Origin: Plantago ovata
Lineage: Eukaryota > Streptophyta > Magnoliopsida > Lamiales > Plantaginaceae
NCBI GenBank assembly: GCA_028274465.1
Contig: CM051456.1
Location: 102,275,348 to 102,339,347 of the forward strand
Reading direction: 5' to 3'
Length of the DNA: 64,000 nucleotides
Numbering within the stretch: the stretch's first letter is position 1; each line of letters opens with the position of its first letter. Below, one piece after another: positions 56,461 to 64,000 of the stretch. Made by a program: the position numbers and the translations under genes. The notes under the pieces are model-generated. The model was not told where the DNA came from. It saw nothing but the letters and a program-made list of their open reading frames with translations, and ran no database searches.

Positions 56461-58435
56461 CTATCTCTGGGGCACCTGTGAATCCACAATTGCAGTGATC
56501 TTCTTCTGCAGTTCGGGCTTGTTGGCACCAACCAGTTTATCAATTTGCTTCCCATCTTTCAAGAAGAAGAATGTCGGAGTTGCTTTTATATCCCATGATG
56601 TGCTAAATTCCTGATCACAAACCACATCAAATATCACATGCCTCATCTTATATATAGAAATGGAGCAGCTACATACAAAAAGAATCGAATATAATGCAGG
56701 TTATCGACTAGGAGAACAACTTACCGTAAGTTCATCCACATCTACACTAAGAAACATAATTGAAGGATGTTTCTCAGAGAGCTCAATGTAGCTAGGTGCT
56801 ATCATTTTGCAAGGTCCACACCATGTAGCACTGAAATTGGCAACCACCTGTTATGTAAACCAACTCATGTTACAATGAACATCATTACTAAAAGCAAGTA
56901 AACCTAAGGCACTGAAATTGGCAACCACCTCATATTGTGAACCAACTCTAACAACTCTCGTAGACATAGAGTAGCTCCTATTCCTATCCTACATTCCTAC
57001 TCACACATAAATATTAATTAGGTGAATGTAATTTCATGAAGGTCGAATTTCATAAAACTCCACGGAAGAAAGATAATTGTCAGAACGAAAGAAGAGGAAA
57101 CTCTCTACTGCCATGTATTTTTTCCCTCCTTCCCAAAACAGTATTTAGTTCATCTCATGATCAAGCGAAATGGCTAATAACCAACATCACCATAATCTTG
57201 AATTCTTATAAACTGTAAGTTGAATGGTTAACTAACATTAGCTGTCAAATTTGCTGATTCACAGTCACCACAAACCAATGTTACTGTGGCAAGAAAGTGC
57301 AGAACATATGAATGCCAGTAGCTTTACCCGATAGGAGTAGACAGACAAGCTGCGCTTTGTCCTACTGATGAGTGATGACCAACAAATTCAATGATTCTGC
57401 TCCAACGTGCTTCTTATTTTGGTTCAATTTGTAGTATAAATGTTTACATAATGGAAACAACTGATGGTATGTTTACGTAACGAGTATCCTACTTATGCAA
57501 TACATTATTAACTGCTCATAAAATTAGCTCATCTGAACTTTGTGCATAAGGCATGTTTGACATATAAACATGCTACGAAGCATCATCAATGGAGATGTAC
57601 ACTAATGCAATCACAACCGCGAACAACCCCAAACAAACCTATATAAGGGAATAGGATGATGAATGCTCACAATTTTTCCATCTATCTTTGCTTCTGCCAA
57701 CTTCTGCTCCCAGGTTTCCTTAGTCGTGACCAGGTGCACATTCCCACCAATAAATTCGACATTATGATCAGAATCGTCTTCATCTCTCTTATGCTACATG
57801 AGGAGGATACCAAAGCATAGACATGGTTAAGGCTGCTCAAACATAAACTTTATGTCTATGCTAAACTTGAACTTTCATGTAGTATTATCAAGGAAAACGG
57901 CAAATTTGGTCATTTATGTTTGTCTCATGGAACATGCTGTCAATGGTTTATTCTCAGTGGCAAATTTAGTCTAAAGTTTAATATATGTGGCAAATTTAGT
58001 CTTATCAACATAAGTTTTACTTTACAAGACAAGATCATTCCAAAAAACTTGAACTTTCAAGATGTTGTCAAACTAAATTTTAGTACATCCCAGAGTAAGA
58101 ATTTGGTTCATCATAGTTAGTTTTGTTTTTAACTGGAGGATCAATAATTTCCCAATTTACCTGTACATACTTTAACCCCAGACCTATAAGTGAACCTATT
58201 AGTCAAAGAGTAGTTAGAGATGAAGCAGGTGAAGTGAGTTCCTAACTGGTAACTAGCAAAAATTGTCTTGTTTATTAATTTCCACATTTTTTACAACTAT
58301 GTCTCCTATTTTCATTAATAACTATGAACAATTAATAATTCAGTTTGAACAGAATTGAGAAGTAATAATAAATTAAGCAGTAGTAGTAGTTGTTGAAACT
58401 GACCACACACATACCTTAGCTAAGCAATGACCCAT
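56461..58435 (-). CDS. TRXH9: Thioredoxin h9-like protein (4 exons)
   Basis: Minus-strand exons 58415-58435, 57671-57793, 56725-56847 and 56461-56610; all GT/AG with consistent phase, 138 residues. It starts MGHCLAK, where Gly2 and Cys4 are the N-myristoylation and palmitoylation positions known for this group, giving membrane attachment and cell-to-cell movement in Arabidopsis TRX h9. Exon 2 has [16 protein letters not shown]; exon 3 has the redox active site WCGPC in [12 protein letters not shown]; exon 4 has the cis-proline loop KATPTFFF and ends VPQR. As a thioredoxin h it reduces disulfides on target proteins and is itself reduced by NADPH-thioredoxin reductase. Length matches Arabidopsis TRX h9 (140). 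All expected residues are present, so it should be functional. The first exon codes only seven residues and was found from splice sites. Confidence 0.92.
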
Positions 58436-58860
58436 ATCTTGGTTGACTCACTCAACAAAACAAGAGCAAGAAAAAGGCTATAAAGCAACAACAAAATCTG
58501 TGCTGCAGATTGATGGAATGAGATGATATTAGCGCAGGAGAAACAACACTTGTCATGTAATTAAAGGTGGGATTAGCCAGAACAGAAATATACCCACCTA
58601 GTTTATCTTCTTGGACTGGATGCAACCCCTTGTGGTATCTGGAGAAGAAGAAAGCTTGCAAGACCCTCTGAAAATGAAAGACTATGGAATGTAAACCAGA
58701 CCAAGAAGAAGAGAGAGAAGAGAAGATTATTTTGTTGTGTATTATTTCCCCTTTGGATTTTTATTTGAGAGGTAAGTCCAGGAAACAAACAACATACTAG
58801 TATAGTACTAGTATATATATTCACTACTTTCTTTCTCCTTCTTGGGCCATGACACAAAAA
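58436..58860 (-). promoter_or_regulatory. Thioredoxin promoter and 5'UTR
   Basis: On the minus strand a TATATATA tract at ~58809-58822 is followed by a pyrimidine-rich leader (TCTTCTCTTCTCTCTCTTC, complement of 58700-58722). A possible leader intron has donor GTGGGT (58593-58598) and an acceptor near 58480. Exact start not determinable. Confidence 0.4.
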
Positions 58861-59124
58861 TATATAGTACTCGTACAGAATAAAGAAAAGCATGACTTTT
58901 CAAATTTCAATGGAGTATTTTAGTTTTGACTTTTAAGGGAAATATTAACAAGTTCTAATACTAGCATATGATTTGTATCATTGTTTGGTATCAATGTATT
59001 GTGGGTTGTCGTGTCCCACCCAACACGATGAGAGTGTGACAAAGCTGCTAGGGATCACCCATATGAAACCTGCGATAATAGGCCAGGATGCCTCGAAGGG
59101 AAACCCCTGCCACTGCGGCGAGAT
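58861..59124. other. Intergenic DNA
   Basis: No gene seen. Confidence 0.35.
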
Positions 59125-59345
59125 GCCTATGATATTAAAAGATTTTCATACGTGAAATATTTTCGGACGAATCAATAGTAACCGAGAACATATGCCTATG
59201 ATATTAAAAGATGTCCATAAAACGTGAAATATTTTAGGACGAATCAAATAGTAACCATCTGCGAGAAGATACGCCGATTGCCAATGAAATTAAAAGATAT
59301 ACCTAGAACGTGAAATGTTCTAGAGCGAATTAATAGTAGTACGAA
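59125..59345 (+). repeat. Three tandem ~70-78-bp units
   Basis: Each unit contains ATTAAAAGAT, then ACGTGAAATATTTT, GGACGAAT and AATAGTA. Units begin near 59125, 59190 and 59275. Function unknown; probably the inside of an old LTR element. Confidence 0.65.
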
Positions 59346-59887
59346 CTAAGGACTAGTTTTAGTAGAACTAGACTTGAGGCCGACTACATTACCCAAGAAG
59401 ATTTAGTCGGACCAAGAGCAATACCGGCCAACAATACTAAAAGTAGCACAAGGCAGGAGCTTCAGTCCAACAGTGCAAGTCTCTCGACCCAACCTAGCTC
59501 GGAACAAGTGTTCGACAGCACAATAATCATACATGATCAAAGGAAAAATCTTGTATTGGGCTCAAAAGCATCTTGGACGGCCATGGGCCTAATCGGAAGT
59601 CAGACCCACAAAGCATTAGACCTATCCCACCAATCATATTTACTCCTTTTGGGCTACGAGATCAAACAGCACCCCAAAAAAGGGAAAAAATGCCCTCTGC
59701 CACGCAAATGGTGGATCTGCTGATCAGGCATCAAGCCTATTAAGAGCCCATGAACTCATTAGCCACATATGGAACAATATGGTGCGTACACTTGTCGCCA
59801 ACCTAGAGGCCAAATGATTAATAAATACTTGTACTTCCAAATATGGGAGAACGTAATTGACAATTCATACTTTCTTTCTTCATTTAT
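59346..59887. other. Repeat-derived intergenic DNA
   Basis: A 71-residue open frame (59508-59723) shows no recognisable domain. The GC level is higher than in its surroundings, as in retrotransposon internal DNA, but I cannot classify it. Confidence 0.3.
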
Positions 59888-60000
59888 TAGCAAGGTTATC
59901 ATTTGATTTAGTTGACTTTTTTAGGTTCGGTTTGACCTCATATTATTTTTATACCATACTAAGAAGATAATTAACGAAATTATATTATGAAAATATAAAA
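59888..60000. mobile_element. Half copy of the palindromic MITE
   Basis: TTGACTTTTTTAGGTTCGGTTTGACCTCA followed by TTAACGAAATTATATTATGA matches one arm and the centre of the element at 10248-10506. The other arm is absent. Confidence 0.5.
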
Positions 60001-60027
60001 CCCAAGCACAAGCATCCAAGCCGAAAA

Positions 60028-60530
60028 CCATATTGCGCACGCAGTATTTGGGTTGTCGGTCGTTATATAAATTGGAACACATGCACACCAGACGGATGGA
60101 GAGGGTTTGTATATTATACTGAATGAGAGATATAGAACGGGAGGGTGAGAGAGACCACACGAAGAAGGGAGAGCTGGGCAAATTCTCATGCCATCTCCCA
60201 TCCTGAAAAAAAAAAAAAAGCATAAATTTTATTAATCAGTGACCTTCCAAGAGAGCTCACCCAACATGGTAAAGGTCTCTCACACATTATACCATCACTA
60301 TCTCTCCTAGGACTTGCCAAGCAAGCGCACCTGACATGGCAAAGGTCTCTCACACCTTATACAATCACTATCTGTCTTAGGGACCTGCCAAGCGAGCGTA
60401 CCCGATAGGGAAAAGGTCTCTCATACCTTATACTATCACAATCTCTCTTATTGACCTGCCAAGCGAGCTCACCCGTCATGTCAATGGTCGGCGGTCGCTC
60501 ACACCTCAAAATCATCTTACTCCCTCACAC
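60028..60530 (+). repeat. Duplicated TATA-bearing module, copy 1
   Basis: 60043-60205 contains TTATATAAATTGGAACACATG (TATA-like box at 60064), then a purine-rich stretch, GGGTGAGAGAGA and CATGCCATCTC. From 60241 come four ~70-bp tandem units starting GACCTGCCAAGCGAGC-like (60241, 60311, 60382, 60452), each containing AAAGGTCTCTCACACCTTATAC. The same order recurs at 62246-62631. No protein of note. Confidence 0.7.
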
Positions 60531-62245
60531 ACCATTATATTATTCCATTATAGTACCGTTTTAATAACACGGTGTAAAACCATACAAAAGGTCAGCAAAA
60601 CGTTGTAAAACAATACAAAAGGTCAGTGTTCAGTATGTTGCAAACCATAAAAAACCTGTCACCAAGGATTTTAACCTGTCCAAAAAGATCCAGTCTCTTC
60701 TCTCGCTTCCATCGACCTTTGATGAAAAAAATAGACCAGATATCAAGAGATATATGATGCAATCGGCCCGCATCAGATTGCGCCAAATATTTAAGGAATA
60801 AAACCATGCGGAGAGCTAACGAGAGCCAAATGAACACTTGAGAAAATCTAAATCCAACTGACTGTCCCCGATGAATACTTAACCTATAAAGAATCTTGTA
60901 AATTAGCAAAAATTACCAACCTTTAATAAATCCAATACACGGAGGAGAAAAAGTACTTACCGGAGCCTTAAGAACAACTGACCGAGTTATAGATTCAATC
61001 AAAACCAAATCTGATCTGCACAAACAAAAAATAAAAATAAAATCGATAAGGTAAACGGCTAGGCAGATATAAGCCATCAAAGCATTATATACAAGAAATA
61101 ATCATATCGAATTGAACTCACCTCGAAACACTCTGGAAATAATTAACAACAAAAACCCACCGAGTAATTTCACAATGCAGCTCTTGTAAACAAACAAAAC
61201 AACGAAGAATGTTAGTTATATAATCAAATATGCAGGAGAAAACAATTAACCAATAGAAGTAGCCTTGATGAAAATAAATTACCATTAGAACCAACTCAGA
61301 CGAGATAGAAGAATCTTTCCAATAAATGCATTAGATTTGTACATGCACATCAATTTGTATCACCATAAGCTAATCGGTCAATTAGATGACTATATAAAAG
61401 GCAGGATAGTTGGAGGGAACCATCTAACTAGCAGATGCACCTGAGTGTCATTATGTCTTATACTAGCATACTAGTAATATACAAATGCACAAGAAAATCT
61501 ATACATTGAGCATTAGTATAAAGCAAACTAGCAAACGGGATCCCATCACATCTAACATACAATCAAGAACCAAAGAACCTATAAAATATTTGGGAGTATG
61601 TACATCATAATGCAGAAATAATAGAAAAAAAATACAATTCAGGTGGATGATGAGATGAAAAATTATTGTCAATAAGACAACTTCTTATTAGTGTAATAAT
61701 ATAATCATAGAGCATGATCCCAAAACGTTTAACCTTATAGCCGTACCGAATGTTATCTCTTATGTTCAATCTTGTAATATATGAGACAAAAGTTAGTTAT
61801 TCATTTAACAATATCAAATACCAAAAGATCAATTGCATACAACATCCGAAGCAATTTGTAGTAACTACCAACACAAATAAATTTTTTAACACGGTAGTAA
61901 AGTGGATGCAATGCTAACTGAAACTACTGATGAAGTTATATGCAATAAAAGTCTAGCATTTGTACATTGGAGAAATTACAATAGATCAAAGTTGGATTCC
62001 AAATGCATAATTCGACCATGGGAACCGTATGATATAATACTGGAAAAAGTTAAAGAACAAAGGGAAACCCAAGAACAAAATAGTTGTATCTTGACGTTAA
62101 TAATTTGTATTGGAACGGATATTGATGTTAATAATGCTCGATAGTAATATTGGTGATTTCAATTTCCTTGATAGACAGTTAGGTCACAAGTAATTTGTAG
62201 TAATTGGAATCAGTAGCGTTCTCATTTGTTAAATAAAAGGGAACA
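60531..62245. other. AT-rich intergenic DNA
   Basis: 1.7 kb between the two module copies. Short open frames (60592-60909 minus, 61902-62144 plus) have no recognisable domain and poor coding character. If the duplicated modules were LTRs this would be the internal region, but no primer site or polypurine tract was found. Confidence 0.35.
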
Positions 62246-62631
62246 TATTGGGAGCGCAGTACTTGGGTTGTCGATTGTTATATAAATAGGAACACATGCA
62301 CACAGAAGGATGGAGAGGGTTTGTATACTGTACTGAATGAGAAATATAGGAAGGGAGGGTGAGAGAGAGCCCACACGCAGAAGAGAAATCTGGGCAAATT
62401 CCCATGCCATCTCTCTCCTGAAACACAAAAGCATACATTTTATTAATCAGTGACCTGCCAAGAGAGCTCACCCATCATGACAAAGGTCTCTCACAAATTA
62501 TACTATCACTATCTCTCCTAGAAATTGCCGAGCGAGCGCACCTGATCGACATGGCAAAGGTCTCACACACCTTATACAATCACTATTTGTCTTAGGGACC
62601 TGCCAAGTGACCGCACTCGACAGGGCAAAGG
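62246..62631 (+). repeat. Duplicated TATA-bearing module, copy 2
   Basis: Matches 60028-60420 with moderate divergence: TTATATAAATAGGAACACATG, GGAGAGGGTTTGTATA and three ~70-bp units (62451, 62522, 62598). It is broken off in the third unit by the copia LTR that starts at 62632. Confidence 0.7.
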
Positions 62632-64000
62632 TGTTAGGAAACTTGTAATTTTGATGAGCAATTAACCATGCTAAATTAAGGAAAGTCCAGTAACTAGTAC
62701 TCTTAAGGTCCATAGGAATTTAGAATTTTAAAGGACATTGTAAAAGAGGAACGTTTGTTGAAGACTTAGAGTAGGTGCTAGATAGGTGTTTTATCCGCTT
62801 ATGATGTATCTTGTTTTCTGAAAAGAAAAACAACCTATTGAAGCATTTGGTGATGATGTACTTTGTTTACACAAACAAACTATTGAAGCATTAGAACCGT
62901 TCAGAAACTTGAAGAATTCGAAGACTGAAGACTAAAGAAGATTTCTGAAGATGGTATCTACAAAGGCACATGTTGCTCAGAAAGTGGAAACTTCAGCAAC
63001 AGCTTGCATAAGTGAAAATCTATATGACAGAGTAGGTTGTGCTTGCTGAAACTGAGACTGACCACTTGCTGAAAAACATATGTGACCTCCTTGCTGAAAG
63101 TACTTGCATTTGCGCTTCAACGTTCATATTTGAATTCCATTCAAATGAACATTAAATGCAAAGTAAGCACGCGAAGAACATGAAGACTAGAAGACAAATA
63201 AAGGACGCTGCTGAAAGTACAAAAGCAAGACAGTGACATCTTAAGGAACAAAGCCTTAGAATTCGAAATTCAAACGGCTACCTTGATTCATTATAAATAG
63301 AGGTCATCCGGCAAAGAGTTGAAGTGTGTCAACAACGTGATCAAACTCTCACTTGTGCTTAAACTCACATACCCTTCAAATACTCTTTATTCCCATTGAT
63401 CCGTTCCAAGACTTAAAGCTTGAAAAAGCTACTTGTGATGAAGTAGAACATACACGGCTAAGAAATTAGTTAAGTGTTCTTTCTTTCGAACAAGAACAAG
63501 TCTTGACACCAGAAACAATCAAACTTGTTTACTGCAAAGTATTCAAAGTTTTGTTTCTTAGATTTCTTATTGTAGCTGAATAAGTTATAATCAAGTTATC
63601 TCATCCCAAACCTCTCTAACTGAAAATACACCCTTTCAGGCGTGAAATTCAGGGGGAACTTAATCAAGCATAGTATTGCTGATTATAAGTCCCAAGTTTG
63701 GTGGAGAACAAGGTTTCGTTCTCTAGTTAGGTTGGAAACGAAGCAAGTGTGCTTTGGTTTCTGTCGAATCGCTCTAGATAGGTGTTGTAAGGAACCTCAA
63801 ACTTATCTTAGTGGATTCAGTCCTAGAAAGGACAAAGTGGATTAGTTGAGAGATTACGCCACTCTCAGATACCACTATAAAAGTGTTTGTGTGATTTACT
63901 TACTGCATTTAGTTTTCAGCAAAGCATATCTATATGTACACTGTCACTCTGTTCACTTGCTGAAACTATCACTTACTGATAAAGCACTTATTGTACAAAG
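62632..64000 (+). repeat. Second Sirevirus-like LTR (runs off window)
   Basis: TGTTAGGAAACTTG... is the same family and orientation as 976-2486. It keeps a ~170-bp segment (~63202-63374) missing from that copy, including TATAAATAG at 63292-63300. The last ~200 bp lie beyond the window, so it may be a solo LTR or the 5' LTR of another element. Confidence 0.9.
63292..63300 (+). promoter_or_regulatory. TATA box of the Sirevirus-like LTR
   Basis: TATAAATAG, followed by AGGTCATCC, in the expected part of the LTR. Transcription would start ~30 bp downstream. Missing from the LTR at 976-2486. Confidence 0.7.

Noticed and set aside
60592..60909. 105-residue minus-strand frame as a hypothetical gene
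   Set aside because: No domain, AT-rich composition and no splice or promoter context.

Overview
This is nuclear DNA of a flowering plant, most likely a core eudicot. The grounds are intron-bearing genes, a FERONIA-type receptor kinase, a plant h-type thioredoxin, Ty1/copia, LINE, CACTA, hAT and Mutator-like elements, and CCCTAAA telomere-type repeats. I cannot narrow the species further. Only two ordinary host genes are convincing: a complete FERONIA-like receptor kinase gene (19119-21776, +, with a 5'UTR intron) and a complete four-exon thioredoxin h9-like gene (56461-58435, -). Almost everything else is transposon-derived.

Layout. 1-6511: repeat-rich flank carrying a 5.5 kb Sirevirus-like copia element (976-6506, TSD ATGCG) that has lost reverse transcriptase, RNase H and most of its 3' LTR. 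6571-15639: the right part of a CACTA (En/Spm) element with a decayed 11-exon Transposase_24-type gene, introns enlarged by foldback elements, long subterminal tandem repeats and a clear right terminus; its left end was not found. 15640-18347: a LINE ORF1 scrap, a GC-palindrome MITE with 9-bp TSD and a 5S-rRNA-like LTR remnant, all upstream of FERONIA.

22161-44546 is a four-layer nest. A small hAT-type element (8-bp TSD ATATCAAC) was split by a LINE. The LINE's ORF2 was then split by an LTR-int-LTR-int-LTR copia array (24336-42172, 5-bp TSD GAAAT). The array contains a 100-N assembly gap whose two edges overlap. Both internal regions share an in-frame TGA just before the reverse transcriptase; the first copy has two further frameshifts.

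45114-48830 is a minus-strand LTR element without coding capacity, with 42-bp in-frame repeats in its LTR. It is followed by a third GC-palindrome MITE copy, a LINE 3' scrap, a cluster of four perfect hairpins, a Stowaway MITE, a hAT MITE and a 5'-truncated LINE with a 17-bp TSD (53458-55659). After the thioredoxin gene come tandem repeats, a 390-bp direct duplication with a TATA-like box (60028-60420 and 62246-62631), and a second copy of the Sirevirus-like LTR (62632 to the window end), which inserted into the second duplicate.

The two host genes show no functional link beyond proximity: FERONIA acts at the plasma membrane in RALF-peptide and cell-wall sensing, and thioredoxin h9 is a membrane-anchored redox protein. 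I saw no new multi-gene system. The most unusual items are the family of palindromic GAGCTCCGATCGGAGC minisatellite elements, the dated nest, the hairpin cluster and the duplicated TATA-bearing module.
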